NCBI GenBank assembly: GCA_023853785.1
Contig: JAJIRX010000533.1
Coordinates: 124,001 to 188,000, forward strand
Direction: 5' to 3'
Length of the DNA: 64,000 nt
DNA from: Psilocybe azurescens
Taxonomy: Eukaryota > Basidiomycota > Agaricomycetes > Agaricales > Agrocybaceae
In this document: in pieces, positions 46,284-56,456 of the stretch
How the letters are laid out: each line of letters begins with the position of its first letter
How positions within the stretch are numbered: the stretch's first letter is position 1
Notes under the pieces: generated by a model
Seen by the model: the letters and a program-made list of their open reading frames with translations, nothing else
What the model was told of the DNA's origin: nothing
The model's database searches: none
Made by a program: the position numbers and the translations under genes

Positions 46284-48269
46284 GTAGTGGCGTGGAGGAT
46301 ACATGCCTTGCCTCATTCTGGAGATTGTTATACTTCATGCACTATAGGTGTCCCACGGATCGGCCCTGTCTTCCCACTGAATGAGTAACTTCCCAAGCAC
46401 CTTAAGGACATCACCAGCGCGATACCGAGCAAGTCATAAGATTAATGAAAAGTCGGCTGTGCGGATAGTCGCAGTTACTGGAGCGACGACGAGTTTGCCA
46501 GATGGACCGCCGACCTGGCAAATTTTGCAATTCGTTGCTTGATCTATGTTTGAAGACCCGGGTAAGTATGCATCAAAGACGACGGCAAGTTCTATCTTAG
46601 TCTCAATAATGCAATGAACGGCTTGTTGAAGCATACTTCGTTCCTCGAAGAGTGCACTTCAGGAGACACACCAAAGAAGAGGAGACAGGCACCTTTAACC
46701 ATGGTTGCCGGACATTACTTATCAAACTGGGAGGACGTAGTTCTCTGATCATCTGAGGCAACCATACCGACGAGTGCACCTTTATTAATAGAGCCTGAGA
46801 AATGACGCCCCGAAATCCCGAATCCTCGCGGTATTCATCTACATATCTACTTGTAGCGATATATATGTTGCAAAGTACGACAAGTTTCGAGGAAGCATGA
46901 CTCGAGAACAAAGGGCACAGCCGATACGAATACATATATTCAAGTATAACTGAGATGGATTGTGTCATGGGGCCGTCGCATCCAATTGGCATCCGAGTCC
47001 AGTCCGAGTCAATTGATTTTGTCGATAACAAGATGGAGATAGCCTTCGTTTGGAAGGCCAGTTATAAGCGAGCGGTGCAATCTCTAGTGCGTCTCTGGGC
47101 ACCATCCGTTCCCCAAAACATGGATGCAGCAAAAGTCGACGACATCACCTTCGGACTCGGAGAGGACATCGAATTACTTACACGTGATTGTGGTAGTTTA
47201 TTACATATGTAGTTGTTTTCAAACGGAGCTCAAACAAAGGCCCCACTCAAAATCTTGTCAAAAACCTCCCATCGCAATGTCGAATTCGAGTCCAACTTGA
47301 CCCCTAAAACCAGATTCGGTGCCGGAAATGCCTACACGTTGCTCATGAAGGAGATTCACTGATCCCATTTATCCATCAGCTGTCTCGTGCGAGGGCTGGT
47401 GACCGTGAAATATTAGGCAACACAGCGACAAAAAACCAGTGCGGAGATTCGTATCAAGCCAAATGCTATCTGCTCATCCATCACGCCTCATTTCCGACAA
47501 TTGCAGTCTTCCCAGAATAACGCGAATCGTTTCCCCATCGACACGGGTAGTTCTATGGTAGCCGTGGATCGAGGCTTGAAGGTTGATGTTTTCCGTCAAA
47601 GAACATCGAAAGTTTCTAGTTACTACAGTAAGTGGAAGAACGGATGCGACGAGTGGCGTACGATGAGTTCCTTGCAGGTATGTATGCAAAACGATCTCTC
47701 CACTTATCTTATAACTTGTCGCAGAATAAGTCGGCCGCCCTGACTCCCGAATGACAGATGTGCCTTTCAATCAGACATGATCACGGTCTGAAATAGAATC
47801 ACGAATCGAACGCATGAACGCCGAACATCAAAAAAATGTCATCCACCACTTTGCCCTGTCTGACTTTCTTTATCTTCCCTTGATCCCTGTTTTCATTTCA
47901 TCAAATTATTCTTCGTTATCCCATACCTCCATGCCGTATATTGCCTCCCACCACTATTTCTAGGCCAGCATATGGACTTGAATCCGTAGCCTGCGACCGA
48001 ATTTCGTTGACACTGACAGGTGGCTTGCATTTAGCTAGAGCTCTTTAATTTCTAGAAGACGACGATTTGCATCATCTTGACCACGTTCGACTGTACTTGT
48101 TCTTGCGTGTTGGTCGGCTTTGCTGCTTAGTTCGCCTAGCGAAGGAAGCATCTGGCATCTTTGGCTCTGTGCACCATCGATATCGATCGCAGAAAGCTCT
48201 CTTTCATCGAATTATCATAACATAACTTGAGCAGAATCTTCTTGCATCTCCTTTCCTCGCATACCGGCG
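46284..48269. other. Intergenic, nothing recognised
   Basis: About 2 kb between divergent genes. Short frames at 46955-47212 and 47501-47743 (+) are unassigned. The last 300 bp before 48270 are the likely promoter and 5' UTR of the next gene. Confidence 0.4.
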
Positions 48270-49886
48270 ATGGCGCGCATCTTACGGCTCTCGCCCCTGC
48301 AGCGCAACACGCTCGCCTGCATCGCGCTCTTCATCATCACCAACGTCGTCGTAATCTCGCAGTACTGGGGACCACGGAGGATAGCTCTTGCCCTGGCCGA
48401 CGCCGGCACCCACGACGACGCTGCCGCTGCCGCTGCCGCACTGCTCGAGTCCGAATCCGAATCTGCTGAAGAAGACGCAGCTCTCAACCCCCTCGCATCC
48501 TCCTCGTCTCTGCTCTCTTCGCCCTTCCAACGACGGGATCCTCCGCTGCAAATGCGTCGGCGTCGTCTTATCTCGAACGCCTCCCGCGCTTCCTGGGGCC
48601 TCTTACGACCGACGTCTATTTCTATACCACCGCCGATTTGGCACCTGCGGTCCGCACGGCTCGCGGTCGCGGTTCCGACTTGGACGACTTGACGATGACG
48701 ATCGACACCTCGTTCGCGTCGCCGTTCGACATCCCGCCTCTCAAAGGCAGGGAGCTTGTGTATAGCAGGATGCGGCGCGCAGCGCAATAGCGCACGTAAT
48801 AACGAGGACAGTAAGGACGCCCACGATGACGACGATGTTCGCAAGAGCACGGCGGTTCAGAGCCCTGAGATCTTTGCTCTAAGGAACGCGAAGCCGTTCT
48901 TCCTAGAACACGCCATCGCGACTTTGGGTGAAATGGACGACTATTATGATTATGTGTTCTGGGTGGACGCTGCCAGCTTCAACGACGAGGACGAGTCGGA
49001 GTCGGAGCTCCTACAATACACCTCGTGGCCGGACCCCGCACGTGTGGAGACGGTGTGGAGGGAGGGCAGTCGGCTTACAGGGGAGTGGAAGGAGGATCTG
49101 ATATTTTTCCTATGAGTGATGTGCCGCCGGAGAGTGTGAAGCGTTGGACGGAGGATATGGGACCTGTTGAGGGGAGGTTCAGCGAAGGTGCGTGTTTGTG
49201 TGTACTGCCCTCTCTTTCTCCAAGCTACTCCAAAGTTCGTTTTCTCTTACTAACCATCTACTCACAGGCTCATTCTTCGGCGGCCCACCCGCCTCCGTAA
49301 ATGGCTCTCCCGCGCATTCTACGCGTACCATGACTACTTCATCCAGCTCGGTTTTTCCTCCTCCGTTTCCACCTCCTCTGCGAACCGCATGGGGATTGTC
49401 AACGCGCTGTTGCTGATGTATCCTTCTAGGTTTATCACTGTGTGGGTCGGAGATCCGCAGGCGCCTACGCGCGTGCATGCGAATGGGGGGCGTGCGGGGC
49501 CTGGGCTTGGGCTTGGGGCCTTGTCAGGTGGTTGGATTGGGAACGGGAATGGGAACCACGGAGAAGCAAAAGCAGGAAGAGGGTATCTGGGCGAGTGTGG
49601 AGACGAGCAGTATTATTATCGGTGGTGGTTCAGCGGGCAGGAGACGAGGGAGGCTGTGAGGTCGTGGTGGATGGGCCACGATCGTCAGGGCGCGGGCTCG
49701 AATTCGAAAGAGCAGAAGGCGCATGGGCGAGGAGCGCAAATGGCGTGGACCTGGTGGAAGCCTACGATCCGCACTCCGTGTCGGCTCACGGGGGTGTTGG
49801 GGGTGGAGAGTGTATTGAGGAGGGTGTTTGGGGAAGGGTGGAAGGTGCCCGTCGGGACTGTGTCGAAGCCCACTCGGACTTGGTAG
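48270..49886 (+). CDS. Type II membrane protein, putative glycosyltransferase-like
   Basis: The N-terminus has one transmembrane helix (NTLACIALFIITNVVVISQY), then an Ala/Ser-rich stem, giving type II Golgi topology. The luminal part contains LTTDVYFYTTADLAP, NAKPFFLEHAIATLG, YDYVFWVDAASFND (a DxD-like acidic patch), SWPDPARVETVWREG, FSEGSFFGG, YAYHDYFIQLGF, NALLLMYPSRFITVW and GDEQYYYRWWFSG, and it ends SKPTRTW at TAG 49884-49886. I recall agaricomycete proteins of this shape, with faint similarity to HtrL/YibB-type proteins; activity is not established. The frame is broken at four places: near 48523-48532, near 48770, T5 49104-49108 and A3 49299-49301. The last two are clear one-base losses. 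One intron (about 49188-49267) separates RFSEG from SFFGG. The gene is strongly GC-rich. Confidence 0.6.
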
Positions 49887-50230
49887 CGGTAGCGATATGC
49901 AGCATTAACGGACTTTAACGGACACCATTTAATTTTAGGTTTATGACTGATGGGCTACAGCACGGTGTTTTTATTAGCGACGGCTCCGGCAAATATTGAA
50001 TTGAGTTTGAAACAGAATGCTTGCACTTTCAACTCGAACTTGACTTGAACAGCAATCACTCGTACTCAACACCCACTAGCACTCATTTTTAGCGCCCAAG
50101 CCAAGGACATCAATACATTCTCGTGATCAGGAACTTATAGCGAGGCTTGGCCACTCCTCTCGGTTCCGGGCTACTCCAATGCCGCGGTCTACTCTAGCTC
50201 ACCGGAAGTGGGCGTGCCACATGCGAAGGA
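49887..50230. other. Intergenic, nothing recognised
   Basis: About 340 bp between the glycosyltransferase-like gene and the TATA box of the DUF1479 gene. Confidence 0.45.
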
Positions 50231-50238
50231 TATATATA
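50231..50238 (+). promoter_or_regulatory. TATA box of the DUF1479 gene
   Basis: TATATATA, 48 nt upstream of the ATG at 50286. Confidence 0.5.
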
Positions 50239-50285
50239 GTACATATCCCTGAAGATCCCCACACCGTTCCTCCTAAGTCCCCAAC

Positions 50286-52372
50286 ATGTTGCATCGCTCT
50301 GGCCGGTTACTCTTGTCCCGCCTGGCGCTGCCCAGCTCCACAATGACATTGGGGCAAAAAAAAGGCATGATGACCGCCGCTGCCAATACTAGTACATCGT
50401 CTACTCGCGCGCCCAAGGGCGAGGGGTCTATAGCGGACATCTTCACATCACTCACGGGGGAAGCACACAATATCCTGCCTGACAGATTCACAGGGCTGAA
50501 GAAGGAGCTGTGGAAAGATAGCTTGGTTGAGAGTTGGCGAGAGGTGCTTGAGGCGCTCCCGGGAGCTGTACAGGAGATTGAAGCAAAAGGATCTGAAGTG
50601 TGTGTTATTCGACCTTCTACGACTCTACGCGGCATGGCTATACTGACATTTCTTGAAGATCATTCCTAGAGTTCGCTATCAGGATATTCAGGCCGGTTTA
50701 TCGCAAGATCAAGTGGAAGCCATTAAAAGGGTTGGTACTGTGATTGTAACAGGTGGGATTCCCCCAGAGGTGAGGTCAAAACTCTAATATTTCAGAGTCA
50801 TTCAACTCATTTCGGCATTCAGGAAGCCCTCAGTTGGAAACAGTCGATCAGAGACTACGCTGCAGCCAACGCCGATCGAGTCACTGGTAAGTAGGCATCT
50901 GCTATTATTTCTAATATTCACCCCTGCATCGATTTTTAACTTACCATCGACTCCGATCTTCTCTTCAGGTTTTCCCCGGACAACATCCAAGTCTTCGAAA
51001 TATACAACTCGCTCGCCCAAACCCGCGCACGCACGCACCCCGCCCTCATCGCCACACAGAAGTTCCTCCTCTCCCTCTGGCACGCCTCGTCCTCTCACCT
51101 AGAACAACAACAGCAAGTCAGCCTGCAAACGCCCATATCCTACTTCGACAGGCTGCGCATCCGGCAGCCGGGCGATGCGCAGTTCGCGCTGGGCCCGCAT
51201 ACTGATGGAGGGTCTGTCGAGCGCTGGGAGGATGAGGGCCTGAGAAGGGTGTTTGGGAGGATTCTCGCAGGTGGGGGCACATGGAGGGCACACGATCCGT
51301 TTGATGCGACGCCGCGGATTGGGGCGAGGCAGGATATGTACAATTCCTCGTAAGCATCGTTGCGCGCATTGATTATTTAAAATCACAGTAAATGCAAGCG
51401 ATGCTAATATGTGTTCGTTTTTTTTTTAATAAAAAAAAAACAACAACAGGAATGCATGCTCAATCTTCCGCGCGTGGCAGGGATGGACATCCCTCTCCAG
51501 CACGGGGCCCGGCGAAGGCACGCTCCGCGTCCTCCCCATGCTCTCGCTTGCGACTGCGTACACCGTCCTCCGCCCGTTCTTCAGGCCTCGACATTCTAGC
51601 TCAACATCAACATCAACATCGTCTCTAGGTTCTTTGAAGTTTGAAGACTGGGTTCCGGACCTGGACACCCCCACGTTCCCGGGGAGCAGCATCGGCAAGA
51701 CCCAGGAGCTGAACGAGCGCACGCATCCGCACCTGCAGCTTGGCAAGACGATGGTGTCGATCCCGAGGGTCGAGCCCGGAGATCAGGTGTATTGTAAGCT
51801 TTTCTTTTCTTTTGGTTTTGCTTGGTGACTTGAATCTCATGAGGGATTGGAATCTAATATGGTTTGCGGCGTTGATAGGGCACTGCGATGTGGTGCATGC
51901 TGTTGAGAGCCGGCATGGTGGGTTGGGCGACTCGTCGGTGTTCTATATCCCTGCTGTTCCTCTGACTCTGCACAAGTAAGTGCCTCTTGGAGATCCACAT
52001 CTTGAAGCCTCTCATTATGGCGCTAATGTATAACGATAAACCTTCATCGATCATCAGCGCGAGCTACTTGCGGGACCAAAGGATAAACTTCCTCGCTGGA
52101 TTACCTCCTCCGTAAGCCATCCTATTCGTATGGCATTTATCCGAGTCAACTGACGACGCTGATCCCTGATCGTTCTGTTCTAACTTCTTAGTGACTTCCC
52201 AGGAGGACAAGGCGAATCAAAATTCGTGGGGAGAGCTTCCGCTGACGATGTCCCACTAAGTGGTGGTGGTGGTGCAGCGAGGCAGCTGTATGGATTAGAA
52301 GGGTTTGTTCCTGATGAAGAGAGGGGGTTGAGCAGGGACTTTGTGGAGAGGGTGAATAAGGTTTTGTTGTAG
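50286..52372 (+). CDS. DUF1479 protein (YbiU-like, 2-oxoglutarate/Fe(II) fold)
   Basis: Predicted non-heme iron oxygenase-like protein of the DUF1479 family (E. coli YbiU). The N-terminus is basic and could be a mitochondrial presequence (MLHRSGRLLLSRLALPSS). Family blocks: IADIFTSLTGE, PRVRYQDIQAGL, VIVTGGIPPEEALSW, the iron-binding HxD in LGPHTDGGSVERWED, IFRAWQGWTSLSS, GTLRVLPMLSLATAY, the distal His in YWHCDVVHAVESRHGG, SSVFYIPAVPL and the C-terminal GRASADDVPLS ... VERVNKVLL. Introns include 51351-51449, which holds a T10/A10 inverted run. No frame break found. The substrate is unknown for the family. It follows the previous gene in the same direction by 400 bp, without evidence of co-regulation. 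Confidence 0.85.
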
Positions 52373-53997
52373 ACCATTGTCCCATTCCAGGGGTTTCATC
52401 ATTTTTCGAGCGTCTGGCGTGTTACATCACAACTATGTACTCACCATCCTATCCTCAAACTTCACCAAAAGATGCGGGTTTTGCCCCATCCTTGAAATTT
52501 TTTTTTCAAAGACAATGGACATGGGGTGGAAGCGGAGCATTTCCGGTGCTGAAAAGTCGAAGGTTCCAGGATATTGAACACCTCGTAACGGATAGTCATG
52601 TCGAAATGTTCAGTCGGCACTGTCGGAGGTATGCTGGCATCGTTTCAGTGTTCTTGGCCATTTGGGCGGCGCTTTAAAACCATCACTTCGGTCACTCGTC
52701 ATAGACACAGAAATGCTATTTTCTGACTTTGCATTCAGAGGAATGTTTCTCCAAGTCCAGAATTTTGCACCGTTAATAACTTGCTATTTATGAATACTTC
52801 TCCAAATTTTGGGGATGAAAGGATAGCCCAATCTGGGAAACTATCTTGTTATTGTGGGCAATTTACCGTAATCAAATTCACCATCTCTCAGTTTTACCAT
52901 ACGGCGGTTTCAATGTCCCATTTATATATAGTTAATGGCACAACCCATTTGTATATATGTGCGAATTTCCGTGAGGGTGGAGTAAGAAATGAGGGAGGAA
53001 ATCGAGGTGTTCAAACTCCTTGAATGATCAAACTTCTGGAATGGGATAGTACTGCATACAGGAAAAGGTGTAGGTGTAGTTCTTGTTTCGCGTATCGTGC
53101 TTCGGGATCCGAGTCTTCTTCGGGGGTCACATTATTCCCTGCAGGGAAATCTACCCTTAAGCGCTAAGCGCCCACTATGCAGCATGGTCTCGGCACGAAT
53201 ACAAATGCTCCTGAAGGCAGACTAGTAGGGTTGGATTTTGGAGGATCGCTTTGAGAACCACCAAAATTCGAGGCCTTGAGGATGCGAGAATTGTTGTTCT
53301 CGTTAAGTCCGATGGTGCGGCGCGTGTGTGGGCAGGACACGTTTCTTGGATGTTCTCACCAAGCGCCAGCGCGCTCAGCCTTAAGGCGAGCCACACCGCG
53401 CAATGAGGCGTGCCTCGCTTATTGCTTCCCCGCCTTCTTGCCCTTTCGAGCACTACTAGTCAGGATTGTGTATGGAATCCTTTTTTTTTTGCGGAGTTAT
53501 CTGTCTATTAGTCTTTTTCTCTGCTCAGTCGTCGACCTCCAGTCATTAGAATACGCACGGATATTACCATATCTTTGACGGCCATGCGTTGTATTGTATT
53601 TTTCTAGTGCTCTGCATGATTCTATGCAATCACATCGTATGCAGTGCGTATGGCATACACGTCTAGGCCTAAACAGGAGTTATAGTTGACTGTTTGGGAC
53701 AACACCACGGTGCTCGTCAGTCACACGGCCCTATCAGTAGCTTCTTATCCTTTGTACTTTTGTCCTCGTTGTTATCGACGAGAGAAAGAACTTTTCTATT
53801 ATCGTGTTTCTTCTGTTTCTGTCTAGGCGCCCACAGAAATTTACTGCCTCTGAGTGATGAACTCTTAAAGCGTGCTAGGCGTAGGACGGACACTTATTTA
53901 AATAGGCTCTCGCCGTGCTCTCGTCAAGATCTATTCAACCCACATCACCTTTTCATTCTTCCCTACCTTGTTTTCCATCCCCTCTAACAGATCAACT
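52373..53997. other. Intergenic, nothing recognised
   Basis: About 1.6 kb. The frames at 52781-53023 and 53276-53578 (+) have no family character. The right end is pyrimidine-rich and precedes the first BTB gene. Confidence 0.4.
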
Positions 53998-54878
53998 ATG
54001 ACAACTCCATTCAAACAACTCCAACAACACCCGGAGTATTATATTAGTGGAGGCGACCTGCATCTTTTGGTACGTCCCTTGACGATTGTTCACATTGTTC
54101 AGATTCAAGCCGAATGTGATCTTGTTCAAACCAGGCGGGAAATATTCAATACCGCGTTCATTCTTACTTTTTTGAAAGAGACTCGGACTATTTCAAGCAA
54201 AAACTCAATGCCCCTGCTCCCCCAAATGCTCCCCGTCCGGGGTCCAGCGACGCTAACGCAATAGTCATCAAGAATGCGGGTCCCGCAGAGTTCGAAAAGC
54301 TTTTGTGGGTTTTCTATAACCCGTATGTTGTCCTCTTTTTGTACTATGGTTCTTCGATGGATTGATTCGTTCTCGGCAGCAAATATTCTCTATACGAGGC
54401 CACCTCGTCTGAATGGATAACAATCTTGAAGTTGGCCTGTGAATACAAGTTTCACGAGGTCAAGCTCCTGGCGATCCGGGGGCTGGAGATGGGCAACCTG
54501 TCCATCGTCAAGCTCATTTATGTGTACGAGTTATACGAAGTCGACCGCTCTTATCTCGTCCCCCTCTATGCAGTCCTGTGCAAGCGGGAAGAATGTCCTA
54601 CAGAGGAAGAAACAACTATTCTCGGCATCAAGACCGCTCTCCTTATCTTTCGCCTTCGCGAAATGCTGCGTTCACAGCTGGGAGATGACTCTAAAAGCCC
54701 CCTTCCGCCTAATCTAGACGAGGATGACATTACGCGGGCGATTTGCGCGTCCCTGGGTGTAAATCATAGCTTAGGTGGTCCGTCGGTAATTTCTTATAGT
54801 ACCGTGTTTGCATTGCTTGGAGCTAACGCAGCATGTTCTCCTGCTCCTTCTCGTCCCCCTCCCGTATTGCCTATCTAG
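53998..54878 (+). CDS. BTB/POZ-domain protein, paralog A
   Basis: Protein-interaction module of the large agaricomycete BTB family. From ATG 53998: YYISGGDLHLL, an intron (54070-54138), then the BTB core YRVHSYFFERDSDYF, IVIKNAGPAEFEKLLWVFYNP, another intron, and KYSLYEATSSEWITILKLA. The family's C-terminal helices follow (EVDRSYLVPLYAVLCKREE, IKTALLIFRLREML, SPLPPNLDEDDITRAI). The end is unsure: the open frame stops at 54878, but both paralogs B and C have a further intron here, and splicing to ...CTAG at about 54880 would extend it to 55006 (ending QTLTGPSN) or to about 55118. Function may be as an adaptor for CUL3 ligases or transcriptional regulation; the sequence gives no partner. Confidence 0.75.
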
Positions 54879-55006
54879 CTAAGAAGACGCCGCCCTATGG
54901 GTCTGGTCAGAACATCAACGCTCAATTTCCCTCGCAGGATGACAAGGTCCAGGTCCAGGTCACCGGACAACCCTCGGACCAGACGCTCACTGGACCATCA
55001 AACTAA

Positions 55007-55804
55007 CCGTCAGGGTTTGGGGCTGGACAATCTCGTGTGTTCTGGTCCCGAGGGGTGTCGATATCAGCCGGCTGGTAATGTAACTGCTTCGTTCGTTTTG
55101 GATGTCCTGATTTGCTGACTCAAAGATTTTTTATTTGCCTTTTTTTTTGGCAGCCGCCACGAAGGACTGTTTCGCTGACCAAAAGGATTTTGGGGGTTTG
55201 AAGATGGGGAAGAAGGCTTGATTATCGTCGACTCCGTCACCGCGCCATCGTCCTTTGAATCTGCTCGTCGTCGTCATCAAATACCCATTGACACTTATGC
55301 TCTCGTCGCTCGTTCGGATAGAGGTTTACTACATATTTTCTTGATGGTACCCACTGCAGGTCGTTTCTTTGTATTTTTCGTCAGTGTTTCTTGGACAGTC
55401 TTTCTGTTCCTCCTTCTTCGCTGCCTCCCATCAAACATACGACTACTCTAACCTTTGAACCTGTCACATTTTTTTTGTTATTTGTACCACTAGAATTATG
55501 ATGCTGTTATGTCGAATTTACAACTTGCTTTTACCAACTCTCATTCCAGTTAAGATTCTTTTATATCATGCTTAATCGTCCAAGAAGGTCAAGATTATTG
55601 TCAATCCAAGAGCTCTCGCATTCCGATATTTTTAACTGGCGGTAGTTCACTGAGCATGATTGAAAAGCTTCGAATCGCGATATTTTTGAAACAGAACTAT
55701 GGCTAAGAATCTCGAATTGAAATAATTTTAATACAGCCCTTGTCCATTGTTTTTTGTTCAGCATGATTGAAAAGTGTAGCATTCCGAGAATTTCGTCGAT
55801 CACG
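55007..55804. other. Intergenic with a diverged local repeat
   Basis: About 800 bp between BTB paralog A and the small membrane protein gene. Its last 200 bp contain a diverged repeat (listed separately). Part of the left end may belong to an alternative 3' end of paralog A. Confidence 0.4.
55653..55774. repeat. Diverged direct repeat, period about 107 bp
   Basis: AGCATGATTGAAAAG occurs exactly at 55653-55667 and 55760-55774, and similar GCATTCCGA / GATATTTTT words recur around both copies and near 55616. This suggests two to three degenerate copies of a roughly 100-bp unit. Confidence 0.45.
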
Positions 55805-55818
55805 ACGCGTCGACGCGT
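55805..55818. promoter_or_regulatory. Two adjacent ACGCGT (MCB-like) elements
   Basis: ACGCGT at 55805-55810 and 55813-55818, about 105 nt upstream of the ATG at 55920. ACGCGT is the MluI cell-cycle box bound by MBF-type factors in fungi. The pair is palindromic and CpG-rich. Cell-cycle control of the downstream gene is inference. Confidence 0.45.
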
Positions 55819-55919
55819 CGTCCGCTATACTTTGATCCCGTGCCGCGAGCCGCCAAGGCCAAAAGGTCCGTCCAAGCAGTCCGCGTCAAAGTCGGCAAAA
55901 TCGTCCAGTGCAGTCCACC

Positions 55920-56369
55920 ATGTTCTCCAGCCCGTACGTGCTGCACGTCTTCTATGGCCTCGCGCTCACCTCCATCTCCATGAACCTCGTGAGCCTGCGC
56001 CGCACCGCCGAAGACGAAAAGTACCGCATCACCGCGCAGCTCTCGATCCTCGACTCGATCCGGCAGCAGCTGCAGGACGCGAAGGAGCCGCTCTCGACGG
56101 CGGAGCTGGAGCGGCTGAGGCGGCTGGCGCTGTCTTCGAAGATGGGGGGTGAAAGTGCGGGTGTGGGTGCGGATGGAGGAGGGGCTTCAGCGGGAACGGA
56201 CGTGTCGTGGAGCGCGATCTTCCGTGGTAAGGCGCCTGTTGTCTCGGAGGAGACCAGCAAGTGGGACCAACAGGACCTAGAAACTAGTACGTCTTGCTAG
56301 CACATTATTCTCGTATTTTGCTCTAATAATTTCAATCTGCTTGTAGTCCGGAAAGAATTATCAAAGTAA
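55920..56369 (+). CDS. Small membrane-anchored protein, unrecognised
   Basis: Two exons, about 130 residues. The N-terminus is hydrophobic (MFSSPYVLHVFYGLALTSISM) and would serve as a signal anchor. A charged, coiled-coil-like helix follows (RITAQLSILDSIRQQLQDAK, AELERLRRLA), then a Gly/Ala-rich linker and FRGKAPVVSEETSKWDQQDL. An intron starting near 56288 joins LET to IRKELSK and TAA 56367-56369. The compact layout resembles small mitochondrial or ER membrane assembly factors, but I do not recognise the family. Two MCB-like boxes lie upstream. It is convergent with BTB paralog B, with 87 bp between their ends. Confidence 0.65.
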
Positions 56370-56456
56370 CCGCAAGTCTTATATCACTTCTCGACAATCG
56401 CTATTGTACTTTTTCTTGCTTGAGTACCATCAATCATGTCAGCCTGCATCTGTCTC

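Noticed and set aside
48215..48850. Minus-strand open frame of 211 codons
   Set aside because: Shadow of the GC-rich glycosyltransferase-like gene; Arg- and Ser-rich without motifs.
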